A stretch of 38,791 nt of DNA, from positions 1 to 38,791 of the forward strand of contig JAUICN010000018.1 in NCBI GenBank assembly GCA_030427835.1, given 5' to 3'. Position 1 is the first letter of the stretch. Every line of letters starts with the position of its first letter. Position numbers and translations under genes: made by a program. Source of the DNA: Polyangia bacterium. GTDB taxonomy: Bacteria; Myxococcota_A; Polyangia; Polyangiales; JAUICN01. This document shows positions 7,633 to 16,313 of the stretch, piece by piece. The notes below the pieces were generated by a model. That model did not search any database. It was not told the DNA's origin and saw only the letters and a program-made list of their open reading frames with translations.

Positions 7633-10575
7633 CTAGGCTTCGGGACTATTCTGGAGATTGAGCGGCTGGAGGGGGTCGTTGTGTTCGCCGGAGTCGGGGT
7701 GGGTGAAGTAGATGTTGGTGCGGACCAGGGGGCCGATTTGGTGGCGGGTGATTTTTCCCTGGGTGACAGACTCCAGGACTTCACCTGGGCGGGCGGTGCC
7801 GGTGGGATCCATGCGGACGGTCATGGTGACGGGAACGAAATCACCGAGGGCACCTGCGGTGTCCAGGGCCTGGCTTTTATCACCCACGTGAATGTCCTTC
7901 AGGTAGTTGGCCACCTGCACGGTGCGGGTGGCGTCCTTCACCTTTCGGTCGATGGTGTTGGGCTGCTGTGCGCCCCGGGCAATGAGCTGTGCCAGGCTGT
8001 TTTCGTCCAGCTGGGACTCGTGCAGGAACTTCTTGGGAATGCCCGCCACCAGGTCAAGCGTGTTGGCCACGTGGCCCAGGCCCTTCTCGCCAGGTTTGAG
8101 AAAACGGGCGGCCAGGAACTGAATACCCTCCACGGTGGCGCCGTTGAGCTGCGTGAGAATGCGATCCACGTCCTCGGTGGGTAGCCGGTTGTGTTGGAGC
8201 TTCACGTCCACCAATTCGGCCAGGCTTGCGGTGCCCACGGGGAGGGAAAGGCCAAAGGTCATGGCGGGCTTGGGGTGGTAGCCCTGGCTGTAGAATACGG
8301 GGAGCTCCGCACGGCGCAGAATCCGGGGCAGCAGGCGAATGAGATCCAGATGGGAACTGAAGCTCGCTCGACCCAGGCGTGTGTAACGCAGGCGCAGGCG
8401 GATGGGATCGCCCTGATCCCATTGGGGGATGGGATGCTTTTTGGATCCCTTGGGCTTCATGGTCTTGGGCCGCGGTTCTCCTGAAGTTTCTGCCTGCAGT
8501 GCCCCCGGTACTTCTGCTGGGAGCTCCGCGAGCGCCGCCGCGGGTACCGCCGCTGGCAACCCTACGGGTGTTTTCACCGGAACCTCAGCTGGATGGACCC
8601 TGGGCTGTTCGGCACCGAGTTGAACCAGGAAATCCTTTCGCTGGGAGCGCATCTTGCCCATGTCGCAGGCAATGCCGCAGTCGTAACAAACCAGCTTGCG
8701 GGAATCCGCATTCGCTTGGGCCAGGTGGGTGGCGTGCACAAAGTCACCGGCGGCTTTTCCACAGGGGGGGCTTAGGCGGTTGCGCAGGGACTTCTTGTAT
8801 TCCCGGGCCAGGAAGTCTTCCTCTAGGCCCACGTCAATATGATCCCAGGGGAGCCGCGCATCGATGGGGATGGTACCGAGGTAGCGTGCCGGATCTACGT
8901 CGTGCTCGGTGAAGGCGTTGCGCCAAACGTCGAGTTTTAGATGCTCCTGCCAGGAGTCAAAACGCGCGCCGTTTAGGTAGGCGGTTTCCAGCACGTTGGC
9001 CATGGTCCGGTCGCCCCGGGCAAGCACACCCTCGATCCAGGAGCCCTCCGGATTGTGCGTACGTAGCTTGAGCCGTGCCTTGAACCCGCTGTGGTAGACC
9101 TCGTTGCGCAACATGGATTGCTTGGTGCGCACGGTTTCGTGGTCGTCCATGGCACACCACTGGAAGGGCGTGTGGGGCTTGGGTACGTGGGTGCTTACAC
9201 TGACGGTAACGGTGGTGTTGTTCTTCTTGAGGGTGCGTGCCACCTGCAGGGCCCGCGCGCCGGTTTGCACAATGCCGCGCACGTCCTCTTCCTCCTCGGT
9301 GGGCAGGCCTATCATGAAGTAGAGCTTCATTTTCTGCCACCCACGGGAGAACACGCGATGCGCCGTTTCCAGCAGCTGTTCTTCGGTGACGTTCTTGTTC
9401 ACCACGTCGCGCATGCGTTGGGTACCGGCCTCGGGGGCAAAGGTGAGGCCACCGGTATTGGTTTTGCGCAGGTCGTCCAGTACGGCTTCGTCCAGGCCGT
9501 AGGCCCGCAGGGAGGATACGGACAACGAGACCTGCTCCTTTTGTAGGCGCTCCGTCAGCTCACCCACAAGCGGCGCCACGGCACTGTAGTCTGCGGTGGA
9601 AAGTGAAGTCAGCGAAGCTTCGTCGTAGCCGTTGCAGTTGACGGATTGGTCGATGACGTTGAGAATTTGTGCGGGGCTACGTTCGCGCACGGGGCGGTAG
9701 ATCATGCCGGCCTGGCAAAAACGACACCCTTCGGTGCAACCCCGGGCCACTTCCACGGACACACGATCAAATACGGTTTCGGTGACCGCCACCGGGCCGT
9801 CAGAGGGAAACGGGTATTCTTCTAGGTCCTGGACAAACGTGCGCTCCACGGGGAACGGTATGGTGCCGTCACGGGAACCTACCGGCGCGGCCACCACGTG
9901 AAACCCGGTGTCTGCTTGCTCTTCAGTAACGTAGAGAGCCGGAACGTACACACCCTGGATCTGGGACAGGGCGCGGATGCGTTGGGCACGGGGTTGGCCC
10001 CGGGTGTTGGACCAGGAGGTGAGAATGTCTGGGGTGCACTGTTCGCCGTCGCCGATGACAAAGGCATCCACAAAGGGTGCAATGGGTTCGGGGTGGGTGG
10101 CGACCGGACCGCCGCAAAGCACAAGGGGATGGGCGTCGGTTCGATCCGCCGAGCGCAGGGGAATGCCGCCCAGGTCCATCATGAGCAGTACATTGGTGTA
10201 GGTCAGTTCAAACTGCAGCGAGAACCCCACCACGTCGAAATCGGAAAGGGGGCGCCAGGACTCCAGGCTGAGCAGGGGCTGACCGTGCTCCCGGAGGGCC
10301 TGCTCCATGTCAAGCCAGGGGGCATAGGCCCGTTCGGCAAGGAACCGCGGATCCTGGTTGAGCAAGCTGTAGAGAATGCGAAACCCCAGGTGGCTCATGC
10401 CCACCTCGTAGAGGTCCGGGAAGGCCAGGCACATGCGTACATCCACACGGTCCCAGGCCTTGGGCGTGCTGCCCATCTCGCCGCCCACGTACTGGGCCGG
10501 CTTTTTCACCTGTTTAAGGAAAGAGGAGTACGGGTGCTCGTGCACCGAGGGGGTGCTGGGAATGGAGTGGGACAC
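7633..10575 (-). CDS. TIGR03960-family B12-binding radical SAM protein fused to DUF2344
   Basis: This 980-residue two-part protein has an N-terminal cobalamin-binding-like region (about 1-250) and then a radical SAM core with the [4Fe-4S] motif CTEGCRFC (CxxxCxxC, at about 280-290). A Cys cluster, CYDCGIAC, lies near 640. A Pro/Ala-rich linker (about 660-715) leads to a TIGR03936/DUF2344 domain (about 720-940) beginning RLRLRYTRLGRASFSSHLD. The combined architecture is the known TIGR03960 type. I know of no settled reaction; homologues often lie near ribosome or RNase G genes, which is not the case here. The start is GTG 10575, with AGGA about 10 nt upstream. It lies 32 bp downstream of the anti-sigma gene, so it may share that transcript. 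The linker again has pentad periodicity. Confidence 0.9.
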   Translation of the reverse strand: MSHSIPSTPSVHEHPYSSFLKQVKKPAQYVGGEMGSTPKAWDRVDVRMCLAFPDLYEVGMSHLGFRILYSLLNQDPRFLAERAYAPWLDMEQALREHGQPLLSLESWRPLSDFDVVGFSLQFELTYTNVLLMMDLGGIPLRSADRTDAHPLVLCGGPVATHPEPIAPFVDAFVIGDGEQCTPDILTSWSNTRGQPRAQRIRALSQIQGVYVPALYVTEEQADTGFHVVAAPVGSRDGTIPFPVERTFVQDLEEYPFPSDGPVAVTETVFDRVSVEVARGCTEGCRFCQAGMIYRPVRERSPAQILNVIDQSVNCNGYDEASLTSLSTADYSAVAPLVGELTERLQKEQVSLSVSSLRAYGLDEAVLDDLRKTNTGGLTFAPEAGTQRMRDVVNKNVTEEQLLETAHRVFSRGWQKMKLYFMIGLPTEEEEDVRGIVQTGARALQVARTLKKNNTTVTVSVSTHVPKPHTPFQWCAMDDHETVRTKQSMLRNEVYHSGFKARLKLRTHNPEGSWIEGVLARGDRTMANVLETAYLNGARFDSWQEHLKLDVWRNAFTEHDVDPARYLGTIPIDARLPWDHIDVGLEEDFLAREYKKSLRNRLSPPCGKAAGDFVHATHLAQANADSRKLVCYDCGIACDMGKMRSQRKDFLVQLGAEQPRVHPAEVPVKTPVGLPAAVPAAALAELPAEVPGALQAETSGEPRPKTMKPKGSKKHPIPQWDQGDPIRLRLRYTRLGRASFSSHLDLIRLLPRILRRAELPVFYSQGYHPKPAMTFGLSLPVGTASLAELVDVKLQHNRLPTEDVDRILTQLNGATVEGIQFLAARFLKPGEKGLGHVANTLDLVAGIPKKFLHESQLDENSLAQLIARGAQQPNTIDRKVKDATRTVQVANYLKDIHVGDKSQALDTAGALGDFVPVTMTVRMDPTGTARPGEVLESVTQGKITRHQIGPLVRTNIYFTHPDSGEHNDPLQPLNLQNSPEA

Positions 10576-10607
10576 GACCCGGGATCCTGTGACCTAGGCC
10601 GGGGAAG

Positions 10608-11432
10608 TCAAGGACGCCGAAAACGGCCCGATCCTGGGGTACTTCCGTCTCGCCTAGCGTCGCCAATGGGGCCAACAAGCCCGGTCAGTAGGGCCATGGA
10701 CAGAAGAATCGACACATGCCCCAGAGCCAGGTGGGCAAGCCCCGTGGCCGCACACTCGGTGTGCAATACGGCCGCCCCGGCCAACCCGGCCGTGACTCCA
10801 GCAAGCAACAGGGAACCCCCCGAGCCCCCCCGGTGCATCAAACCACCGAGTACAAAAAGCGGAACCGCCGTGACCGCCCCAAGGCCCAGGCACATCCAGG
10901 GGGCGGGATCGGGCATGGCCGCAGGGGCCTGCCCGGGGCTGAGTAGCGCCGTGACTCCGGGCGCGAGTGGGAGAAAAAATGCGAGCGCAAGGGGCACGAA
11001 AAGGGTTCGGGAGGGGGGCCGGATGTACACGCTGCTGCTCTGTCGATGGGCCCAGGCGGCCACCGCCAGGAAGGCCCCCAACCAAACAAGATTGGAGGTT
11101 TGGGCCATATGGGGGCCAAAACCAAAGAGCGCGATGGAAATGGCACCCAGGATCAACCACGACACCCACAGGACTCCCGTACGCAGCCAGGTCGGGTAGC
11201 TCTTCAATTGGGCCCACCCCGCCGCCTCCGAGTCGAGTCGTCCGCAAAGGCTTTGCCAGCCCTGGTCTACTTGCGACGCCTGGTTTACCTGCAACCCGTC
11301 GTCTACGGGGGCGGACCCCAGGGTGGCGCCAACCAAGGCCGCCTTCCATGGGGCAAGCGCTTGCTTTGCCCTATCCTCCTGGCTTGCTTCCAGGGCGGCC
11401 TCCTGGTTCGGGTCTTTGGGTGTGGGGTCCAT
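10608..11432 (-). CDS. NrsF-like (DUF1109) membrane anti-sigma factor
   Basis: This 274-residue protein has a soluble N-terminal part of about 85 residues and six predicted membrane segments (starting near residues 88, 115, 145, 178, 205 and 233). The C-terminal segment TAGLAGAAVLHTEC, followed by spaced His residues, matches the pattern of the NrsF/DUF1109 family, six-span anti-sigma factors first described for Caulobacter SigF. It starts 29 bp after the ECF sigma gene on the same strand, the usual arrangement for a sigma/anti-sigma pair. The N-terminal extension is longer than in typical NrsF (about 210 residues) and contains short VNQASQVDQ-like repeats. I infer that it holds the upstream sigma factor inactive at the inner membrane until a signal arrives. 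Confidence 0.7.
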   Translation of the reverse strand: MDPTPKDPNQEAALEASQEDRAKQALAPWKAALVGATLGSAPVDDGLQVNQASQVDQGWQSLCGRLDSEAAGWAQLKSYPTWLRTGVLWVSWLILGAISIALFGFGPHMAQTSNLVWLGAFLAVAAWAHRQSSSVYIRPPSRTLFVPLALAFFLPLAPGVTALLSPGQAPAAMPDPAPWMCLGLGAVTAVPLFVLGGLMHRGGSGGSLLLAGVTAGLAGAAVLHTECAATGLAHLALGHVSILLSMALLTGLVGPIGDARRDGSTPGSGRFRRP

Positions 11433-11461
11433 GTACGTCGATGGGGTCCAGTTCGGCGGAT

Positions 11462-12118
11462 CTAGCTGGGCTCGTTTGCGGGTCTGCCAAGGGGTACGGC
11501 ACCCGTGGGGTTTTGGTTTCGTTCCGTGGTGGGGATGGGTGCAGAATCGGCCAACAGCTCCCGTAGGCGCAGGTAGCCCCGATGGGCGCGAACCTTTACC
11601 GCGGACACGGAGGCACCCGCGATTGTGGCCACCTCAGGAAAGGGCAGCTCTTCCAACCAATGGAGTTCGATGACCTGACGTTGGTTCTCCGGCAGGCGAG
11701 CAATGGCACGCCGCACGAGCACCGCCTGCTCATCCCGGGTGCGATCATCGGCGTCCACGGATGGATCCTGCCTGCCGTCCAACTCCAGGGGTGCCTCGGG
11801 CCTACGGTACCGTTTGCGAAAGTACTCCCGGCGGAGGTTGAAGGCGATGGTGTAAATCCAGGGGCGAAGTGCGGCACCCTGCCGAAAATCGAAACGGGCC
11901 CGGTGCAGCTGCAAGAATGTCTGCTGCACGATTTCGTGCACATCCTCCACCGAACGCACATCGCGCTTGATGGAGGCCCAAAGCCTGGGTGCGTACCGAT
12001 CGTAGATACGTTTGAAGGCCGCTGGATCCCCGTCGCAATAGGCGCGCATGAGGGCCTCGTCGGTGGGTTCAGGGGCAGGCACGGCCAGGGTTATAGGCGG
12101 GCATGGATCAGACGCCAC
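11462..12118 (-). CDS. ECF-type RNA polymerase sigma factor
   Basis: This 218-residue sigma-70-family protein has only regions 2 and 4. Region 2 (about 30-100) includes AFKRIYDRYAPRLW and the -10-recognising RPWIYTIAFNLRREYFR. Region 4 (about 140-190) has LPENQRQVIELHW and the helix-turn-helix SVSAVKVRAHRGYLRLRELL. The start is GTG 12118; the 5' end faces proB, whose start lies 82 bp away on the other strand. The next gene downstream is an NrsF-like membrane anti-sigma, so this factor probably controls an envelope or oxidative-stress regulon and its own operon. The final 30 residues are Pro/Asn-rich and not conserved. Confidence 0.93.
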   Translation of the reverse strand: MASDPCPPITLAVPAPEPTDEALMRAYCDGDPAAFKRIYDRYAPRLWASIKRDVRSVEDVHEIVQQTFLQLHRARFDFRQGAALRPWIYTIAFNLRREYFRKRYRRPEAPLELDGRQDPSVDADDRTRDEQAVLVRRAIARLPENQRQVIELHWLEELPFPEVATIAGASVSAVKVRAHRGYLRLRELLADSAPIPTTERNQNPTGAVPLGRPANEPS

Positions 12119-12200
12119 AGAAAGAGGTCAGGGACAGGGTGAAAGCCTCGGGGCGCAGACGCCCTTGAACGATGGCTTCCCATGGTATGGTGGCGGGGTG

Positions 12201-13334
12201 ATGAAACGTTCAGGTGAAACCCGGGCCCGGCAGAGCCTGAAGGAAAGCCGCAAGGTGGTGGTGAAGGTGGGAAGTCGGGCCCTTGCCTCCTCCCCCAACC
12301 GAATTCGTGATCTTTCAGGCCAACTGGAGCAGGTTCGAAAATCCGGACGACAGGTGGTGCTCGTGTCTTCAGGGGCGGTACGCATGGGAATGGCCCGGTT
12401 TGGCATGGAGACGCGCCCCAATACCATGCCTGAACTGCAGGCGGTGGCCGCCGCCGGCCAATCCTGGTTGATGCGCGCCTACGAAGACGCCCTCTCCTGC
12501 CCGGTGGCCCAGGTGCTGCTGACCCATTCGGATTTGCAGGATCGGGAACGGTACCTCAATGCCCGGGCCGCCATAGACGCGGCACTGGCCCTGGATGCGT
12601 TGCCCATCGTGAACGAAAACGACGTGGTGAGCGTGGAGGAAATGCGTTTTGGCGACAACGACCAGCTGGCGGCCATGTTGGCCACCCTCGTGGGGGCGGA
12701 TCTTCTGATCCTGCTGACGGATGTGAAGGGCCTTCTGGATGGGGACGGCAATGTAGTCTCCATGGTGCGTACGGGCGAAGAGGAGGATCAGGAATCGGTG
12801 CAACAATGGTTGCGCCCGGTCACCAGTGACGGCGGCCTCGGGGGCATGGCCTCCAAGGTGGACGCCGCGCGGCAAGCTTCCATGCATGGGATCCCGGTGG
12901 TGATTGCATCGGCAGGGGAACCCACCGTGCTGTCGAAGGTATTGGATGGGGAGGACGTGGGAACCCTGTTCTTACCCGAGGGGACCCCCCTTGCGAGTCG
13001 CAAACATTGGATCGCGTACACGCTTAAGATGCGAGGCACCCTCTTTGTGGACGACGGCGCCGTACGTGCGTTGACAGAAAACGGAACAAGCCTGCTTCCC
13101 GTGGGCGTTCGTTCGGTCAGCGGTGATTTTGACTCCGGGGATCCGGTGAGTATTGCGGACCTGGGTGGCCGGGAAATCGCCCGTGGACTTGCCCGGTACA
13201 GCACACGGGATGTGGCGCGGTTGGCCGGCGCACACTCGGACGAAATCGAACTGCGCATCGGCTACTTTGGTGGATCCGAAGTGGTGCACAGGGATGATTT
13301 GGTCATGTTCTCGCCCCAGGACCTGGGGGCCTAG
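12201..13334 (+). CDS. proB: Glutamate 5-kinase
   Basis: ProB phosphorylates glutamate to gamma-glutamyl phosphate, the first and feedback-controlled step of proline synthesis. The 377-residue protein has the amino-acid-kinase fold with KVVVKVGSRAL at the start, NENDVVSVEEMRFGDND and ADLLILLTDVKGL in the middle, and GGLGGMASKVDAAR. A C-terminal PUA domain occupies about 275-370. Its length matches E. coli ProB (367). I chose ATG 12201 because it begins just before the kinase domain and follows GGCGGGG; the frame is open from 12048. The prepilin peptidase gene begins 4 nt after its stop, so the two are probably co-transcribed though functionally unrelated. proA is not in the window. Confidence 0.95.
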   Translation: MKRSGETRARQSLKESRKVVVKVGSRALASSPNRIRDLSGQLEQVRKSGRQVVLVSSGAVRMGMARFGMETRPNTMPELQAVAAAGQSWLMRAYEDALSCPVAQVLLTHSDLQDRERYLNARAAIDAALALDALPIVNENDVVSVEEMRFGDNDQLAAMLATLVGADLLILLTDVKGLLDGDGNVVSMVRTGEEEDQESVQQWLRPVTSDGGLGGMASKVDAARQASMHGIPVVIASAGEPTVLSKVLDGEDVGTLFLPEGTPLASRKHWIAYTLKMRGTLFVDDGAVRALTENGTSLLPVGVRSVSGDFDSGDPVSIADLGGREIARGLARYSTRDVARLAGAHSDEIELRIGYFGGSEVVHRDDLVMFSPQDLGA

Positions 13335-13338
13335 CCCC

Positions 13339-14262
13339 GTGATCGACCCCCGGTGGGTATGGGTGTTGGCCGGCCTGCTCGGAGCGCTTTTTGGAAGCTT
13401 TTGGAATGTGGCCATCCACCGCTGGCCCCGGGGCCTGTCGGTGTTGCATCCCTCGCGCAGCCACTGCCCCGGTTGTGGCGAAATGATCGCGGCGCGGCAC
13501 AACGTGCCCGTACTTTCCTACGTGTTGCTTCGAGGTCGATCCGCCTGTTGCGACACCCCCATTTCTTCCCGCTACCCTGTGGTGGAACTTCTGGGGATGG
13601 TGTTGGCGGTGGCCCTGGTGCGAACCTTTGCCATCTCTCACCCGGGAGAACTGGGCGAGGCAACAGTCACGGCAACCGGTCTACAGGCGGCGGCCGTCCT
13701 GTTTGTGTTTGTGGGCGGACTGGTGATTGCCACCTTTGTGGATCTGCAATGGATGCGTATTCCGGACGGGGTGACCCTGCCCGGTACCGCCCTGGGGCTT
13801 TGCATTGCAAGCCTGCGTTTCGAGGAGGGTTGGTTTGAGCACACGCCACTTCAGGATGTGGAGTTGCCAGACCTGTTGGTGGGCGCCGGCGCCGGATTCC
13901 TGTGGGTGCAGGTGGTGTTTGTGTGGCTCTACGAACGGGTACTCGGCCGAAGGGGCATGGGCGAAGGAGATGCAAAACTGCTGATGTTCATCGGCATCTT
14001 TGTGGGGTGGCGGGGCGTATTGTTTTCCCTGGTGGCGGGATCGGTGCAGGGCCTCTTGGGTGCCGTGCTGATGTTCCGCGGTAAAAGCGGCCAGGGAACG
14101 CAACAGGCGGAAACACAACAGGCGGGCGGCAAGCCGACTGTGGGCACACCCATGGGCACGCGCCGGGTTCCATTTGGGCCGTTCCTGTCCCTTTCGGCCC
14201 TGGAGTACCTGTTCTTTGCGGATTGGATCCATCAGGGCATGGAACACCTGTTCGGCTTCTAG
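13339..14262 (+). CDS. pilD: Type IV prepilin peptidase / N-methyltransferase (A24 family)
   Basis: This 308-residue inner-membrane aspartic peptidase would cleave and N-methylate type IV pilins and type II secretion pseudopilins. The N-terminal GALFGSFWNVAIHRWPRG motif and the first zinc pair CPGC are present; the second Cys pair reads ACC instead of the usual CxxC. Both catalytic aspartates are visible, in FVDLQWMRIPD and GMGEGDAKLL. About seven to eight membrane segments can be traced. The start is GTG 13339, four bases after the proB stop. Between the last two segments a hydrophilic loop contains a duplicated TQQA unit from a 15-bp repeat. No pilin or secretion genes are nearby, so pilD as a symbol is by function, not context. 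Confidence 0.88.
   Translation: MIDPRWVWVLAGLLGALFGSFWNVAIHRWPRGLSVLHPSRSHCPGCGEMIAARHNVPVLSYVLLRGRSACCDTPISSRYPVVELLGMVLAVALVRTFAISHPGELGEATVTATGLQAAAVLFVFVGGLVIATFVDLQWMRIPDGVTLPGTALGLCIASLRFEEGWFEHTPLQDVELPDLLVGAGAGFLWVQVVFVWLYERVLGRRGMGEGDAKLLMFIGIFVGWRGVLFSLVAGSVQGLLGAVLMFRGKSGQGTQQAETQQAGGKPTVGTPMGTRRVPFGPFLSLSALEYLFFADWIHQGMEHLFGF
14098..14127. repeat. Two tandem 15-bp units in the prepilin peptidase loop
   Basis: ACGCAACAGGCGGAA at 14098-14112 is followed by ACACAACAGGCGGGC at 14113-14127, encoding TQQAE then TQQAG in a cytoplasmic-type hydrophilic loop. Twelve of 15 bases match. Confidence 0.75.
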
Positions 14263-14283
14263 ACCGTGGTGCCAAATAGGCTT

Positions 14284-15495
14284 CTAGCGCTTGTTGCCCT
14301 GGCGGGTCCCGGGGTATTCGGAGCGGCGGTGCTGTGCATCCAGGTGGGGGCCCTTCAGAGTCACCAGGGAACGGCGAGGAGGATCGGGGATGGGTGCGTT
14401 GTCGTCCAATTGCTTGATCTCTTCTTCGATCCAGGCCTCGGGCGGCCGTAGCGTGCGGGCTTCGTGAACCGGGTTGTTGGACGCAGTCACATCATCCCAA
14501 CCGTCTTCGTCCCGTGTTTCCATGGAGTGCCCGCCGAGTTGCTCGGAAGCCCGCTCGTGCTCGTGATCAAAACGACGACGCAGGGTGGCCAGTCGTTCCC
14601 CGTAGCGTGCAGGGTTTTCCATGGCGAGACGTTCGTAAATACGAATGGCCTGATGTACGAAGCCTTCCTCCACCAACAGCTGCGCCTGGATCTCCGGCGA
14701 TCCAATGGCGGTCTCCGTGTCCTCACCCATGGCCCTAGGGGGTTCACTTGACTGGATCGGAGGCAGGGAAAGCTCGGCTAGATCCATGGTGGACACCACG
14801 GCCTTGCCATCCAGAATGTCCTTCAGGGCTTGCAGCACCTTGTGACGTTGGACTACCCAGGGGGCGGGGGGCCGGGTCACGGCCGCACGCAGATCGAAGA
14901 TGTGCAGGGCCAAATCCAGATCTCCTCCGCGGAGTCGTTCGTCCGCCTCACGCAACTGGGGATCCACATCGGTGGGAACGGGAGCCAACAGGCAGCCCAG
15001 GAGGCGCGCGGTTTCTTCGATCCTTGGGTCCCTGGGCGGGGGCGGCACCTCACTGGGGAGGAACGGCCCGTGGGAGAGGGCCTCCAACAGGATTTGGGCC
15101 TCCCCAAAGGCTCCCCCCTGGATGAACGCGCGTACGAGGGGAAAGTCGATGGTGAAGGGGGCCGGGCGCCCAGGGCTTGTGAGTGTTCCACCGTCATGGG
15201 AGTGGGGTTCAACCGATTCGCGCGACACCGGTTCGCGCGACACCGGGCCGGCCGGGTTCGGGCCGGGCGGGTTCGGGCTGGCCGGGTTCGGGCTAGGGAG
15301 ACTCGAACTGGGGAGGGCTGTGGTTTGTTCCCCGGAGAAGGAGCGTAGGGCGTCCAGCAGGGCCCGGGCGATGTCGTCTGCGGGGTTGCGGCGTAGGGAG
15401 GCCTCCAAAAAAGCCCGTGCCAGGGTCGGATGCCCCTGCCGTACAAGGGATCGAGCGATCTGGTCGGTGGGGGGGATGGGTACAGCCGAGTTCAT
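14284..15495 (-). CDS. Uncharacterised helical-repeat-like protein with Pro-rich spacer
   Basis: I do not recognise a family for this 403-residue protein. The N-terminal 50 residues (IARSLVRQGHPTLARAFLEA) and the segments around 120-150 and 255-290 (LVEEGFVHQAIRIYERLAME) look like tetratricopeptide-type helical pairs. Residues of about 60-95 are a Pro/Asn/Ser/Gly-rich spacer encoded by 15-bp tandem repeats. There is no signal peptide or membrane segment, so it is probably cytoplasmic. The C-terminal 100 residues are charged and look disordered. ATG 15495 is preferred over ATG 15519; neither has a clear ribosome site. It is convergent with the prepilin peptidase (21 bp between stops) and divergent from purQ. 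Confidence 0.6.
   Translation of the reverse strand: MNSAVPIPPTDQIARSLVRQGHPTLARAFLEASLRRNPADDIARALLDALRSFSGEQTTALPSSSLPSPNPASPNPPGPNPAGPVSREPVSRESVEPHSHDGGTLTSPGRPAPFTIDFPLVRAFIQGGAFGEAQILLEALSHGPFLPSEVPPPPRDPRIEETARLLGCLLAPVPTDVDPQLREADERLRGGDLDLALHIFDLRAAVTRPPAPWVVQRHKVLQALKDILDGKAVVSTMDLAELSLPPIQSSEPPRAMGEDTETAIGSPEIQAQLLVEEGFVHQAIRIYERLAMENPARYGERLATLRRRFDHEHERASEQLGGHSMETRDEDGWDDVTASNNPVHEARTLRPPEAWIEEEIKQLDDNAPIPDPPRRSLVTLKGPHLDAQHRRSEYPGTRQGNKR
15215..15319. repeat. Seven degenerate 15-bp units (Pro/Asn/Gly/Ser pentads)
   Basis: Units start every 15 bp from 15215. Two copies of G(A/G)TTCGCGCGACACC are followed by three of GGGC(C/T)GG(C/G)CGGGTTC and two weaker ones. On the minus strand they encode SPNPA, SPNPP, GPNPA, GPVSR and EPVSR pentads in the 403-aa protein. 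The array contains two sub-families, as if two expansions had abutted. Confidence 0.85.
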
Positions 15496-15602
15496 GGAAA
15501 CCAACTTGAACGCTACCATCTGTGTACAAAGTGCTCGAGATTTCGGCGGAGACGCGTTGCCTTGGGAGCGGTTCGAGCTACATGCGGCGGGTCTTTTAGG
15601 GA

Positions 15603-15610
15603 GAAGGTTC
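15603..15610 (+). promoter_or_regulatory. Ribosome binding site that supports the purQ TTG start
   Basis: GGGAGAAGG (ending at about 15608) lies 4-5 nt before TTG 15612. This strong Shine-Dalgarno match, and the fact that the PurQ N-terminus [11 protein letters not shown] begins immediately, decide the start in favour of TTG. Confidence 0.6.
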
Positions 15611-15611
15611 T

Positions 15612-16313
15612 TTGCGGGTTGCCGTCATTCAGTTTCCGGGCTCCAACGCCGATTTTGATGCTCTGCATGCGCTGACAAGCGTGATGGGGGCCCAGGCACA
15701 CTACGTGTTTTACCGGGAGCCGGACCTGGGCCCCGTGGACGCGGTGGTGATCCCAGGGGGGTTTTCCTTCGGGGATTACCTTCGGGCCGGTGCCCTGGCG
15801 CGGTTTAGCCCCGTCATCGGTGCCGTGGAGAAGTTTGCCCGGGCCGGTGGCCCGGTGCTTGGGATCTGCAACGGCTTTCAGGTGCTTACGGAAATGGGCC
15901 TGTTGCCCGGTGCCCTGGCAAAGAACGCCCACCAACGGTTTGAATGCCGCTCCGTGTTCACCCGGGTGGAAGGTACGGGCATCCTGGACCGCACCCTGGC
16001 CAGGGGAGACGTGCTGCGCTTGCCCGTCGCCCACGCCGATGGCCGCTACATGTGTGACGAGGCCACCCGGTCGGTGTTGGAGGGCGAGGGGCGTGTGGCA
16101 CTTCGGTACTGCACCGAAGACGGAGCGGACGCCACCTCCTACCCGGACAACCCCAATGGATCCATGGGAGCGATTGCGGGCATCTACAACGAACAACGCA
16201 ACGTGCTTGGCATGATGCCCCACCCGGAGCGGGCCTGTGAGACGTTGCTTGGCAACGATCAGGGGCGCCGGGTATTGGAGGCATTGCTCGGCTACCGAAA
16301 GGGATCGGCATGA
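15612..16313 (+). CDS. purQ: Phosphoribosylformylglycinamidine synthase, glutaminase subunit
   Basis: PurQ releases ammonia from glutamine for the fourth step of purine synthesis (FGAR to FGAM), working with PurL and PurS. The 233-residue class I glutamine amidotransferase has the nucleophile Cys in [10 protein letters not shown] (about residue 93) and the His-Glu of the triad in PHPERA near 205. It begins with TTG after a strong ribosome site. The purL ATG overlaps its stop (ATGA), so the two are translationally coupled. The short upstream gap to the divergent 403-aa gene (116 bp) leaves no room for purS, which often precedes purQ. Confidence 0.96.
   Translation: MRVAVIQFPGSNADFDALHALTSVMGAQAHYVFYREPDLGPVDAVVIPGGFSFGDYLRAGALARFSPVIGAVEKFARAGGPVLGICNGFQVLTEMGLLPGALAKNAHQRFECRSVFTRVEGTGILDRTLARGDVLRLPVAHADGRYMCDEATRSVLEGEGRVALRYCTEDGADATSYPDNPNGSMGAIAGIYNEQRNVLGMMPHPERACETLLGNDQGRRVLEALLGYRKGSA

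Noticed and set aside
7619-7633. GAACAG-CAA-CTGTTC hairpin as a terminator between convergent genes
   Set aside because: The stem is short and no T-run follows on either strand, so I did not annotate a terminator.
9898-11199. Open frame of over 400 codons on the plus strand across the radical SAM and anti-sigma genes
   Set aside because: It crosses two well-supported minus-strand genes and shows no recognisable protein family.
15522-15599. Possible truncated PurS
   Set aside because: The 25-residue frame shares no recognisable residues with the PurS N-terminus; it is mentioned only as a possible leader frame.
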